In this document: piece after piece, positions 54,964 to 63,853 of the stretch
Numbering within the stretch: the stretch's first letter is position 1
Layout: every line of letters starts with the position of its first letter
Position numbers and translations under genes: made by a program
From: DYRB01 sp963802205
GTDB taxonomy: Bacteria > Pseudomonadota > Gammaproteobacteria > Chromatiales > Chromatiaceae
Assembly (NCBI GenBank): GCA_963802205.1
Contig: CAWDHW010000021.1
Coordinates: forward strand, 13,188 to 77,187
Direction of reading: 5' to 3'
DNA length: 64,000 nucleotides
The notes under the pieces: generated by a model
What the model saw: only the letters and a program-made list of their open reading frames with translations
The model's database searches: none
What the model was told of the DNA's origin: nothing

Positions 54964-56788
54964 GGATGGCCTCCGCCGGGTCGATGCGGGTGGCCTGCCA
55001 GGCGGCCAGGATAGAACTGGCGGTGGCCAGCACCAGCACCGCGACGATAGCGACAACGATGGTCTGCGGTGGCAGCGCACAGATCCGCTGCCCGAGGGCG
55101 AGCTCGGCGGCGAAGCTGCGGTTGATGATCGCGGCCAGGGCCACATAGGCGCCCAGGGCCAGGGCCATACCCAGGCCCGCCAGCACGGTGCCCTGGTACA
55201 TGGGAAAAAAGAAGACATCCAGCCGGGTCAGCCCGATCAGCCGCAGGATCGCCAGCTCGCGGCGCTTGCGCTGGACGGCGGCATAGAGGCTGGCGACCAG
55301 GACCGCCACCCCGCCGGCGACCCCCAGGCTCGCGACCAGCCAGAACAGACGGGCGAGCCCCTGGTCCAGGACCTGGATGCGCCGGATGTCGTCCGCCCGT
55401 GCCACTACCTCGACCCCCTCCACCCGCAGCCGCTCCACCAGCGCCGGCACATCATCGATGGTCCGCGCATAGAGCCGGAAGCCGCGGTAACCGGCGCGGG
55501 CGACGGTGAAGGCATCGCCGTCGAAGCCAAGGGGCCGCTGTTGGCCGGTGCGCAGTACACCCAGCAGTTCGGCCGGCGCATAGACCCGACCGGGCACAGG
55601 ACCGGCCCCGGCCACCCGGACCGGAAAGCGCACCTCGGCCATGCCGCGGGCGACCAGCCCCAGGGTGCGCCCGACCTCGGCCCCGCCGGCCAGCTCCGGC
55701 GGAAGCCAGACCTGACGCAGCCGGCCGCCGTCCATCGAGCCCGCGTCATACCCACCCCAGGGGGGCGGCGGAATGCCCAGGCGTCCGGCCTGCTCCGCGG
55801 TCAACGACAGGCCTATGGGTTGCGCCGGAAGGCCCTCCAGAACGGCCCCGGCGGGGTCCACCTGAGGCAGGAGCACGGCGCCGAGCCCGCGCAGCTTGCG
55901 GCGTAGCGCATCCAGGCCCGATGCGCCGACGGACCCGCCAGGGGCGGCCAGGCGGTAGACCTGCCAGCCGTCGGGCAGGCGCCAGCCGAGTTGACCCTCG
56001 GCCGCCTCAACGGTCAGGGTCTCGAGGGTCGCCAGACCGGTATTCACGGTCAGACCGGCGCGGGCCACGGCGTCCAGCGGGGCCTCGAGCAGGACCAACA
56101 CCGCATCGAAGCTCGGCTGTGGGCGCGGCACGTCCCCGTTCCAACTGCGGCGGGGGACCGCCTGACCCTCCTTGAAGGCCTCCACATCCAGGACGAAGGC
56201 CAGCGGCGCATAGACCCGCGGCAGGTTACCGGCGCGGGGGTCGAGCACGGCCGCGACCCGCATCCGGGCCTCCCCCTGCTCTGCGATCCCACCGCGGCTG
56301 CGGGTGGCCAGCACCTGGATCTCGTCGCCCGCCCGGACCTCGAGCTGGGCCGCGGCAGTGGCGGTCAGGACCAGTTCGCCGTCCTGCGGGGCCTTGCCGC
56401 CGTTTTCCAGGAGCAAGGGGTCCCCGTCCCCGCTCGGGATCAGGTCCAGGGTCTGGATGCGACCCGTGCCGGGGTGGACGACCCCGAGGATGGACGAGGC
56501 CGGCAGTATGGTCGGCAGCAGAAAACCGACACCCGGGTCCGCCGCCAGGCGCTCGATCCAGTCGGGCGGATACTCCCGGGTCTGGCTCGGGCGGATCTCC
56601 CGAAATACCGGGTCCTGGACCAGCCGATCCCGCAGGGTCGCGACGGTGCCATATTTCAGGCCTTGGAGGATCAGCAGGGGGGCGACCACGGCCGCGACGG
56701 CGATCACCAGGCACAGGGTCAGCACCCGCTCGTGGCGCAGGTCGGCCACCGCGAGGGCGGGTACCAAGCGGGTGATCCGGGTATTCAT
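54953..56788 (-). CDS. FtsX/MacB-type ABC permease
   Basis: A 611-residue membrane protein. One transmembrane segment near the N-terminus (LTLCLVIAVAAVVAPLLIL, about 24-42) is followed by a very large extracytoplasmic domain of about 430 residues. Three C-terminal segments begin near residue 480; KRRELAILRLIGLTRLDVFF is the FtsX coupling motif. It overlaps the ATPase gene by four bases. Such exporters move lipoproteins, peptides or lipids, or act as mechanotransmitters; the large outer domain suggests interaction with the cluster's exported proteins. Confidence 0.87.
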   Translation of the reverse strand: MNTRITRLVPALAVADLRHERVLTLCLVIAVAAVVAPLLILQGLKYGTVATLRDRLVQDPVFREIRPSQTREYPPDWIERLAADPGVGFLLPTILPASSILGVVHPGTGRIQTLDLIPSGDGDPLLLENGGKAPQDGELVLTATAAAQLEVRAGDEIQVLATRSRGGIAEQGEARMRVAAVLDPRAGNLPRVYAPLAFVLDVEAFKEGQAVPRRSWNGDVPRPQPSFDAVLVLLEAPLDAVARAGLTVNTGLATLETLTVEAAEGQLGWRLPDGWQVYRLAAPGGSVGASGLDALRRKLRGLGAVLLPQVDPAGAVLEGLPAQPIGLSLTAEQAGRLGIPPPPWGGYDAGSMDGGRLRQVWLPPELAGGAEVGRTLGLVARGMAEVRFPVRVAGAGPVPGRVYAPAELLGVLRTGQQRPLGFDGDAFTVARAGYRGFRLYARTIDDVPALVERLRVEGVEVVARADDIRRIQVLDQGLARLFWLVASLGVAGGVAVLVASLYAAVQRKRRELAILRLIGLTRLDVFFFPMYQGTVLAGLGMALALGAYVALAAIINRSFAAELALGQRICALPPQTIVVAIVAVLVLATASSILAAWQATRIDPAEAIREE

Positions 56789-57534
56789 ACCGGTGCGCAG
56801 ACCACCTCGACCCGCTCGGCCGAGGCATCCTCCAGGCTACAGCGATAGGTCGAGTCCGCGACCTCCCGGACCAGGTCCAGGTCATGGGTGACCATGACGA
56901 TGGCGCTGCCGACATCACGGGCCAGGGCGTGAAGGTCCGCGACGATGGCCCTGGCCCTGGACTTGTCCACCGCCGCCGTCGGCTCGTCGGCCAGCACCAG
57001 GGCCGGGCGGTGCAGCAGGGCACGCAGTACCGCCACGCGCTGGCGCTCGCCCCCGGAGAGCCGGTCCGGCATCAGGTCCAGGTAGCGGCCAAGCCCCAGG
57101 CGCTCGGCGGCACGGATGATCTCGGGGCGATTCGGGCGGCGACCTATGGCCGCCAGCGGCAGGGTCAGATTGCCCCACACCGAGAGGAACGGCAGCAGCC
57201 CCCCGGTCTGGAGGACATAGCCGAGGTGCTGTCGGCGCAGCCCGGCGAGCGCGGCCTCCTGACCACGCTGCCAGAGCGCGGCAATATCGCTCACCGGGCC
57301 GGCCCCGATCGCGCCACCCCTCAGGCGCATCTCAAAGCGACCCGCCGCGCTCGGCCGCAGCACCAGGGCCAGCATGTCGAGCAGCGTGCTCTTGCCGGAG
57401 CCGCTGTCCCCGACCAGGGCCACGAACTCGCCGGGGCGCACCGCAAGCCACGGGATGCGCAGCAGGAAGACCATATCGCCCTGCTCGCGCCGGCGGACCA
57501 CGGCCTCCAGCAGCACCAGAGGGGTGTCGCTCAT
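56785..57534 (-). CDS. ABC transporter ATP-binding protein, MacB/LolD type
   Basis: A 249-residue ATPase. Walker A is VGDSGSGKSTLL, the Q-loop lies in GYVLQTGGLLPF, the signature is LSGGERQRVAVLRAL and Walker B is LVLADEPTAAVD, with MVTHDLDLV as switch. The start at 57534 (MSDTPLVLLEAV) is chosen; a longer upstream open frame is a shadow. Its stop overlaps the start of its permease gene, so the two form one exporter. Confidence 0.9.
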   Translation of the reverse strand: MSDTPLVLLEAVVRRREQGDMVFLLRIPWLAVRPGEFVALVGDSGSGKSTLLDMLALVLRPSAAGRFEMRLRGGAIGAGPVSDIAALWQRGQEAALAGLRRQHLGYVLQTGGLLPFLSVWGNLTLPLAAIGRRPNRPEIIRAAERLGLGRYLDLMPDRLSGGERQRVAVLRALLHRPALVLADEPTAAVDKSRARAIVADLHALARDVGSAIVMVTHDLDLVREVADSTYRCSLEDASAERVEVVCAPV

Positions 57535-57614
57535 GTCAGCTCCAACAGGGTCGCCGGTCAGGCATTCGAGTGAAGGCAAGCCGCGGGCGCCCGCCCGGGG
57601 CTGCCCACCTTTGA

Positions 57615-60083
57615 TCAGGGCAGGTAGTCCAGATGCAGGGGGTAGACCATCTCGCTGTCGGGGTCGCCGTCGGCCAGCCGCGTCCAGGCATCGACCTGCT
57701 CGTTGATGGTGCGGTATTGCTTGAGCTTGCCGAGCAGGTTCCACTCGAGCGCCGAGCGCTGCTCGGCGGTCATGCTGGCGTACATCTCGTTGTTGAGGGA
57801 GAGCACGTCGCTCTTGTAGGGCAGGCTTTGGATGAAGGCCGGGAGCAGGCCGGATGCGGCGAGCTTGGTTGCGCCCGCGATGTCTTCCGGGTGCTTCAGG
57901 GTCTGGCCCGACACGGCCTGCAGGGCATCGAAGAACTGGGCTTGGGTAGCCTCGGCGTTCATGAAGGCCTGCACCACGCTGTTCAGCGCCTGGAGCAGGC
58001 TGCTCAACTGGGCGCGGGTGATCAGGACCCGCACCTCCAGCGAGCGATCCGTCGGGTGGATCAGGTCGCGGTCCAGGGCCCAGGCGATCACGTCCTTGGG
58101 CGGCTCGGCGGCCTGGCCGACATACTCCACCAGGGCCGAGTCCCAAAGACGGCCGGCGAGGACGCCGGACTCCCCCGCCGGGCCCTCCGCCGGTGTGGAC
58201 TGGGATGCGGGGTCCGCGGCGACCTTGGGCGTCACCGCACCCGCCAACCGGTCGAGCAGGGTGGCGGTGACCGTTTCGACCGCCTTCTGGAAGTCCTCTT
58301 GGCGGAAGGCATCGACGCGGACCAGGGCGGACTCGGTGCCACCGCGGATCCGACCAAGGTGCGCGAACTGCTCCTCGGCACGCCCGTGGTCCTCAGCCGC
58401 CCGCTCATCGCGCAGGTGGATGGCCAACAGGTGGACCTGGGCGTCGTCGGCCTCACGCCGCAGGTCGCGCTCGTCCTTGCCGGTGGTGTTCTGAGGGTGG
58501 CCCTTGGGGTGGGAACTGGCATCGCCCACCAGCACCACGAAGCGCAGGGCGTCGGGCTCCCACTTTGACCTCAGGGCCAGATCTACGCCGGCGAACATCT
58601 CCTCGGCGTAATCCAGGCTTCCGACCGGGGTGGCCTTGGCCTCCGTGTCGAGCAGTTGCGCCAGGGTCTGCGCATCGACCAGGGTGGGGGTGAAATCGCG
58701 GGCCGTGTATTCGATGTTCGGGACCTTCTCCTGGGCATCGCGGTAACCAATCAGACCGAAGCGAACCCGGCCCTTGATCTCCGGGTTGTCCAGCCGCTTG
58801 ACCATGGCCGTCATCGCGGCCTTAGTGGCGTCGATATAGGGCTGGGTGCTGCGGGTGGTGTCCATCACAAAGACGACATCGAGCTTCAGGTCCTGCACCT
58901 GGGTACCCGCGGTGGCGTTACGGGGGGTGGTCGCCTGGCCCAGGTAGGCAACGTTCTTCAGGGTGTCGGCGCCGCGGGCGCCGGGGACAGCGGCGGCGAG
59001 CTGCAGGTAGCGGGCGTCGTCACCATCCAGGGTCAGGCTGTCGAAGCGCACTATGGGCAGGATGTAGAAGTGGCGGGTGATATCGACGAAGCGCTTGGGC
59101 TCCATGCTGACGAGCGGGTCGGGCGCGTCCTTCGCCTCGACCTGCCGGTAGAGGGCCTCGGCCTGGGCGGGGCGGTCCGCGGCCTCCACAAGCTGCTTGA
59201 GCGCCGCCAGGTCGCGGAACATCAGCACCGGCTTGCGGCCGTCGTCGATGCCCCCGGGGTGGGTGTAGGAAACGAGCAGGGCCTGGCGCCATTCGAGAAC
59301 GTCGGCGGCCCGCATCCAACCCTGAGGCGCGGTGCTGGACGCGCCGACCTGGTACCAGCCCTGCGGGCTGCCGGGGTCGGAGATGTCCACAGCCTCCCGC
59401 GCATAGACATAGAGCGGATGGAATGCCTTCAGATTGGACTGGACGATACCGCCCGGCGTCTCTGACCGGTCCGTGTAGAGGTTCGACAAGGGCCGTGGCA
59501 GGACGCGCAGCGGCAGTTGAGTGCCGACCTCGATGCAGGGGCCCTTGCCCTCGCAGCGCACCGCCGGCTCTTCCGTTGCGCCGCCGCCTTCCAGGGCATC
59601 CGCACCTGCCGCACCTGGGGCCGACCCGGCAGGGTCTGGAACGAACTCAGTGATTTCGATGAAGTACCCGGTATCGGTGATGTCATCGCGGCCGATAGAG
59701 ATCCAGGTCGGAAACCCGTAACGCTCATCGTAAGTCCGGATCTCGACGGTCTCGTGCTCCCGGCGCGGGCTGATCGCCAACGCAAGCAGGCTGTCGACCG
59801 TCACCGCACGACTGGTGGGTGCGGCCCGCCCCCCCTCCCGGTAAGCCGCGACCACGCCGTTGCGGACTTCAGTCTCGAAGTTCACCTCTGCCCCGAACGA
59901 TACGCGCATTCCGGAAAGTCGGTAATCGCGCACAGGCTTCGCCTGCCACTTCTCCGCGGATCGCGCAGCGAGCGGATCCGGACCTCCCTCCAGTGCGTCG
60001 GCGTCGCCGGGGCCTAGAGCGCCGACGGGACCGGCCAAGACACACAGGACCACAGCAGCCATCAGGGCCATTGGGTTACGCAT
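57615..60083 (-). CDS. Exported VWA-domain protein
   Basis: An 822-residue protein with a signal peptide (about 1-22, ending VGA|L). An N-terminal domain (RDYRLSGMRVSFGAEVNFE ... YDERYGFPTWISIGRDD, about 45-150) resembles DUF6174. An SH3-like segment may lie near WYQVGASSTAPQGWMRAADV. The VWA domain at about 395-590 keeps the metal site DVVFVMDTTRSTQ (D-x-T-x-S) and FVVLVGDASSHP. The C-terminal 200 residues are helical. The peptide ADALEG occurs twice (about residues 29 and 170) and again in a small lipoprotein upstream. Extracytoplasmic VWA proteins organise protein complexes. Confidence 0.88.
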   Translation of the reverse strand: MRNPMALMAAVVLCVLAGPVGALGPGDADALEGGPDPLAARSAEKWQAKPVRDYRLSGMRVSFGAEVNFETEVRNGVVAAYREGGRAAPTSRAVTVDSLLALAISPRREHETVEIRTYDERYGFPTWISIGRDDITDTGYFIEITEFVPDPAGSAPGAAGADALEGGGATEEPAVRCEGKGPCIEVGTQLPLRVLPRPLSNLYTDRSETPGGIVQSNLKAFHPLYVYAREAVDISDPGSPQGWYQVGASSTAPQGWMRAADVLEWRQALLVSYTHPGGIDDGRKPVLMFRDLAALKQLVEAADRPAQAEALYRQVEAKDAPDPLVSMEPKRFVDITRHFYILPIVRFDSLTLDGDDARYLQLAAAVPGARGADTLKNVAYLGQATTPRNATAGTQVQDLKLDVVFVMDTTRSTQPYIDATKAAMTAMVKRLDNPEIKGRVRFGLIGYRDAQEKVPNIEYTARDFTPTLVDAQTLAQLLDTEAKATPVGSLDYAEEMFAGVDLALRSKWEPDALRFVVLVGDASSHPKGHPQNTTGKDERDLRREADDAQVHLLAIHLRDERAAEDHGRAEEQFAHLGRIRGGTESALVRVDAFRQEDFQKAVETVTATLLDRLAGAVTPKVAADPASQSTPAEGPAGESGVLAGRLWDSALVEYVGQAAEPPKDVIAWALDRDLIHPTDRSLEVRVLITRAQLSSLLQALNSVVQAFMNAEATQAQFFDALQAVSGQTLKHPEDIAGATKLAASGLLPAFIQSLPYKSDVLSLNNEMYASMTAEQRSALEWNLLGKLKQYRTINEQVDAWTRLADGDPDSEMVYPLHLDYLP

Positions 60084-60196
60084 GGGTCTGCGTCCTCAGA
60101 TGTGCGCTCCGGCAGGCGGCCAGGTATCGTTGGACAGGTGCGCCAGCGACACCTGGAATCGGCGTCAGTCGTCGCGTTCGCGGAAATTCCACCGGC

Positions 60197-60616
60197 CTAC
60201 CGCCAGTTCAGCGTCGGCCCCCACACCCGGTTTGGGCAGAAAGCAGGCATACCGCCCCGGTCAGGGTGCCCCTTGATGTTAGTCCCGGCAGGGGTGACCG
60301 GCAAGGCGCGGTGCAAGACCTGGCGGGGCCACACGACCGTGGCAGGAATCGGTTCCAGCCGCGCAACTCCGAGTGCCCGGTTGCGCGCCCCATCGTCCCT
60401 GAGGTGGGAGCTGTACTTGCCGTAGGTGCGTTCCCCGACCAGACAGGCGACGCCGTGGTGGTGCAGGATGATGGCAGAGACCTCGGCTGCGCTCGCGGTT
60501 CCGGGAACGACACCTTCGACCAGGGAACGGCCAAGGGTGGAGCCTATCTCGTCCAGGGGTGGGACCGCCGCCTGACCCACCGCCGAGACCAACAGCAGTA
60601 GCCCCACCAGCGACAT
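60197..60616 (-). CDS. Very short S41 peptidase-like exported protein
   Basis: A 139-residue protein starting MSLVGLLLLVSAVGQAAVPP with a signal peptide. GTASAAEVSAIILHHHGVAC followed by LVGERTYGKYSS matches the catalytic Ser and Lys region of C-terminal processing proteases (S41: G-SAS-E ... GE-T-GK), and TPAGTNIKGHPDRGG resembles the region after it. PDZ and the N-terminal half of the protease are missing. It may be a remnant or a stand-alone domain acting on, or binding to, cluster proteins. Confidence 0.6.
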   Translation of the reverse strand: MSLVGLLLLVSAVGQAAVPPLDEIGSTLGRSLVEGVVPGTASAAEVSAIILHHHGVACLVGERTYGKYSSHLRDDGARNRALGVARLEPIPATVVWPRQVLHRALPVTPAGTNIKGHPDRGGMPAFCPNRVWGPTLNWR

Positions 60617-60638
60617 GCGGAAGGCTAAGACCTAAGGA

Positions 60639-61193
60639 TCAGCTACCGAGCTTGCGGTACATGTCGTTGAGTAGCCGGTACTCGTCCTCGAGCTGCCGAC
60701 GCTGATTCTCCAGTTGCTGTTGGCGCGCGTCCTGCCCACCGGACCCGCTGCCGCTGCCCTCCAAGGCATCGGCCCCGCTGGCCCGCTCAGCCTGTTCCAG
60801 CTTGCCCTCAAGGGTGGCGGCACGCTGTTTCAGATCGGCGATCTGGCCCTGTTGCCGGACATCCTCGGCCTTCAGCGTCTTCACCCTCGCGGAGAGTTGC
60901 CGGGTGTCGGCGGTGAGCTTCGCGAGTCTGTTGCGCTCCGATTTCACGCGCCGCTGGGAGGCGGACTTTTTCGATTCCAGCCCTATCTGCTCCGACTCCA
61001 GGTCGGTACGAGCGGCCTTCAGACCCTCCAGGCTTCCCTGGCGAACGTAGATGCGCTCATCGTAGGTGCCGCTGGACAACCCGGCGACGCCGCCGATGAA
61101 TCCCCCCTCCCGGGGGTTCTCGCTGGCGCACCCCGCCACCAGGGTCGCGGACAGTACGGCACCGACCACCCAGAACCCGCTGTGGCCGTTCAT
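60639..61193 (-). CDS. Coiled-coil lipoprotein
   Basis: A 184-residue protein. The lipobox LVAGC lies at residues 18-22 after a hydrophobic signal. A short Gly-rich segment (GGFIGGVAGLSSG) is followed by about 75 residues of coiled coil (QGSLEGLKAARTDLESEQIG onward), a linker with SGADALEGSGSGSGG, and a final helix. It overlaps the stop of the upstream lipoprotein gene by four bases. A structural periplasmic tether is plausible. Confidence 0.78.
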   Translation of the reverse strand: MNGHSGFWVVGAVLSATLVAGCASENPREGGFIGGVAGLSSGTYDERIYVRQGSLEGLKAARTDLESEQIGLESKKSASQRRVKSERNRLAKLTADTRQLSARVKTLKAEDVRQQGQIADLKQRAATLEGKLEQAERASGADALEGSGSGSGGQDARQQQLENQRRQLEDEYRLLNDMYRKLGS

Positions 61194-61870
61194 ATCGAGA
61201 GCCTTTCGTCGATGCGGGCGAGCTGGGTCGATCCCTTATGCAGGGTATCGATGTTGGCCTGGAGGTCCTTGACCTGCGTCTCCAGGGATTTCACATGGGG
61301 GTCATTGGCGCCGCGCTGGCCCTTCTCCTCGCTGACCACAGCCGCCTTGATGTCGTACTCCTTGCGCAGATTGTCCTCAATCCCACGGCTCTTCTGGAGC
61401 CGCGACTGCACGGTGCTGCGTTGGGCGACCATCTGCTCCCGACTGGCCTTCCCGGAGCGATATTTTGCCGCCAGCCGTTGGGATTCGGCGTCGAGGGTGG
61501 CAATTTGGTTGCGCAGCGTTGCGTTGTAGGCGAAGACCTCCCGGTTCATCTCCTGGGCCTGGGCGATCTCTGCGTCCAGAAAATCCTCCTCGCGCACGTA
61601 CTGGGCCTTGCGTTTTGCCACCTCGTTGCCAGCCAGATAGCCGAGCCCGGCCCCGACCGTAGCACCGATGAGCGCGCCCTTGGTGTCGCCGGTCGCCGCC
61701 CCGATCAGTCCGCCGACGACAGCCCCAAGCAGGGTCCCCTGGACCTTGGTGGCCGTCTGGTCATCACCCCCGGAGGAAGCCGCCGTATCCGGACGCTCCG
61801 GACCGCCGGTCGTGACGCAACCGCCAAGCAGCGCCGCAACCACTACCCACAAAACCAGCTTGCGCGTCAT
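61190..61870 (-). CDS. Glycine-zipper coiled-coil lipoprotein
   Basis: A 226-residue protein. The lipobox LLGGC lies at residues 14-18. Residues 44-80 (LLGAVVGGLIGAATGDTKGA and the next GATVGAGLGYLAG) form a glycine zipper able to insert in or pack on membrane. The remaining 140 residues are helical and coiled-coil-like. It is the first gene of the thirteen-gene minus-strand cluster; its stop overlaps the next lipoprotein start. Confidence 0.82.
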   Translation of the reverse strand: MTRKLVLWVVVAALLGGCVTTGGPERPDTAASSGGDDQTATKVQGTLLGAVVGGLIGAATGDTKGALIGATVGAGLGYLAGNEVAKRKAQYVREEDFLDAEIAQAQEMNREVFAYNATLRNQIATLDAESQRLAAKYRSGKASREQMVAQRSTVQSRLQKSRGIEDNLRKEYDIKAAVVSEEKGQRGANDPHVKSLETQVKDLQANIDTLHKGSTQLARIDERLSI

Positions 61871-62428
61871 GATCGTACCTCTCTGCTACGTCGTTGATTG
61901 GGCTCGGTAGCCCCGGCCACGCGAGCGACTCGCCAGAACGATTCGCAGGCACAGAGGGGGCATCGACCGCATCGATCCATTCTCTACGCCTGCATGTCTC
62001 TGGGGCAGGTCTTGGCAACGCCCATGCACGGGGGAAGCCCTGTAGTCCCTGCTTGAAACTGGCCCACCACCGCCCCGGAGCGCCGCGCGTCTTTTATGGT
62101 AATCCTTAGTGTATGCGCTGATATCATCGGCGTCGTCGCCCGCCAGGCCAGTAGCTCGGCCAAGACCTTCGTGGCTTCCGACGAGGATTGCATTGCGGGC
62201 TACTACAGCCTGAGGTCGGCCAGGTCGATACGATGGATGCCCCGGAACGGGCCCGCCAGGGCATGGGCCAATATCCGCTTCCGGTCGTGATCTTCGCCCG
62301 GCTGGTCGTGTCGCTCATCTACCTGAACGACAGCCACAGGACCCCTTGCTCCACCGCCGCCTTCTGCAAGGTCTGCACGTCAGTGTTTCAACCCGCCAAC
62401 ACCCTGCTGTGGTTAGTCAGAATCCCCC
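61871..62428. other. Intergenic region upstream of the 13-gene cluster and the rsmF-like gene
   Basis: About 560 bases between divergent genes. It should hold the promoter of the minus-strand cluster, but I could not pick a convincing pair of hexamers. A 69-codon minus-strand frame (61984-62193) has no family features. Confidence 0.4.
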
Positions 62429-63853
62429 ATGCACCCACTGGAACGCTACCGCGGCATCGTCGATGACTGGCAGGCCTTCGCCGAGACCATGGCCAGCCCC
62501 ATGCCCCACTGCGTCTGGGCCAACCCTTCGCGCATCGATCCGGCTGGGCTTGCGGCGCTCCTCGCCGACGAGGGCATCGTGGCCCGCCCTCTGGCCTGGA
62601 GCCCCGGGGCCTTCCGTCTGGGGGCGGACCCCATTGCCGGGCGGCGCTGGTGGTACTGCGCCGGGTTGGCCCACACCCAGGAAGGGGCGTCCCAAATCCC
62701 GGCGGTCCTGCTCGCCCCGCGGCCCGGTGACCGGGTTCTGGACCTGTGCGCCGCCCCCGGCGGCAAGACCGCCCAGATTGCCTTCGCCCTGGGCAATCGC
62801 GGCACCCTGGTGGCCAACGACGCCATGGTGGCGCGGCTGCGCCCCCTGCAGGGCACCCTGGAGCGGCTAGGGGTGACCAATGTCACCACTACCGCCTTCG
62901 ACGGCACCAGTTACCCCACCGCCGCTGGGCAGTTCGACCGTGTGTTGGTGGACGCCCCCTGCTCCGGGGAGGGGACCTTGCGCCGGCCGGGTCCGCTCCC
63001 CGCGGGCCTCGGCGCCGAGTACTCCAAGCGCCAGGCAGGTCGGCAAAGGGCGCTGTTGCGCAAGGGCGTCCAGCGGCTCAAGCCCGGAGGGCGGTTGGTC
63101 TATTCCACCTGCACCTTCGCCCCGGAGGAGAACGAACTGGTGGTCGCGGACATCCTTGAGGAGTTCGCCGGGCAAGTGCACCTGATGCCCGCCGGGCTGC
63201 CGGGGCTGGTGGCAACCCCTGGGCTGACCCAGTGGGCGGGGCGCACCCTGGACCCCGCCCTGGCGGCTTGTCTGCGCATCTGGCCTCACCACAACGACAC
63301 CGGTGGCTTCTTCGCCGCGCTCCTGGAGAAGGCCGCGGACGCCCGGGACGAGCGGCCACCGGCTGCTGCCCCCCTGGTCCCGGAGCCGGACCCCAGTTGG
63401 CTTTCCGAGCTGGCGGGGCACTTCGGACTGCCCGAGGGCCACTGGGCCGACTTTCGCATTCACCGCCAGGCCACCCGGGGATTGCACCTGGTTGCCGCCG
63501 ACCACAGCCCGCCTGCCCTGCCCAGGGCCGAGAGCATCGGGGTCTTCTTTCACCGCACCGACCCCCGCCGCCCCAAGCCCACCACCGCCGGTGCCTTACT
63601 CCTGGGGCCCCACGCCACCCGCCAGTGCCTGGACTTGGAGTCAGGGCAGGTGGACGGCTATCTCAATGGAATCGAACTGCGACCGTCCCCGGCCCAACGC
63701 GCGGTAGGGGTGCGCGGCCAGGTCCTGGTGCGTTTCCGCGGCCACACCCTGGGGATCGCCGTGTTGCACCCCTCCGGGACCCTGGAGGGCTTCTTTCCCC
63801 GGCGTTGGGCCGGATGCGGGGCCGTGGCCAGACCCGGCGCGGATGAACCCTGA
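62429..63853 (+). CDS. RsmF/NOL1-NOP2-Sun family rRNA (cytosine-5) methyltransferase
   Basis: A 474-residue SAM-dependent enzyme. SAM motif I is VLDLCAAPGGKTAQIA. The two catalytic cysteines are in VDAPCSGEGTLRRP and YSTCTFAPEENE. The N-terminal and C-terminal extensions (the latter with GIAVLHPSGTLEGFFPRRW, a PUA-like end) fit the RsmF/YebU group, which methylates C1407 of 16S rRNA. It stands alone on the plus strand. Confidence 0.88.
   Translation: MHPLERYRGIVDDWQAFAETMASPMPHCVWANPSRIDPAGLAALLADEGIVARPLAWSPGAFRLGADPIAGRRWWYCAGLAHTQEGASQIPAVLLAPRPGDRVLDLCAAPGGKTAQIAFALGNRGTLVANDAMVARLRPLQGTLERLGVTNVTTTAFDGTSYPTAAGQFDRVLVDAPCSGEGTLRRPGPLPAGLGAEYSKRQAGRQRALLRKGVQRLKPGGRLVYSTCTFAPEENELVVADILEEFAGQVHLMPAGLPGLVATPGLTQWAGRTLDPALAACLRIWPHHNDTGGFFAALLEKAADARDERPPAAAPLVPEPDPSWLSELAGHFGLPEGHWADFRIHRQATRGLHLVAADHSPPALPRAESIGVFFHRTDPRRPKPTTAGALLLGPHATRQCLDLESGQVDGYLNGIELRPSPAQRAVGVRGQVLVRFRGHTLGIAVLHPSGTLEGFFPRRWAGCGAVARPGADEP

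Noticed and set aside
61984..62193. 69-codon minus-strand frame in the gap before the rsmF-like gene
   Set aside because: No ribosome-binding site or family match; kept only as a note for the intergenic region.
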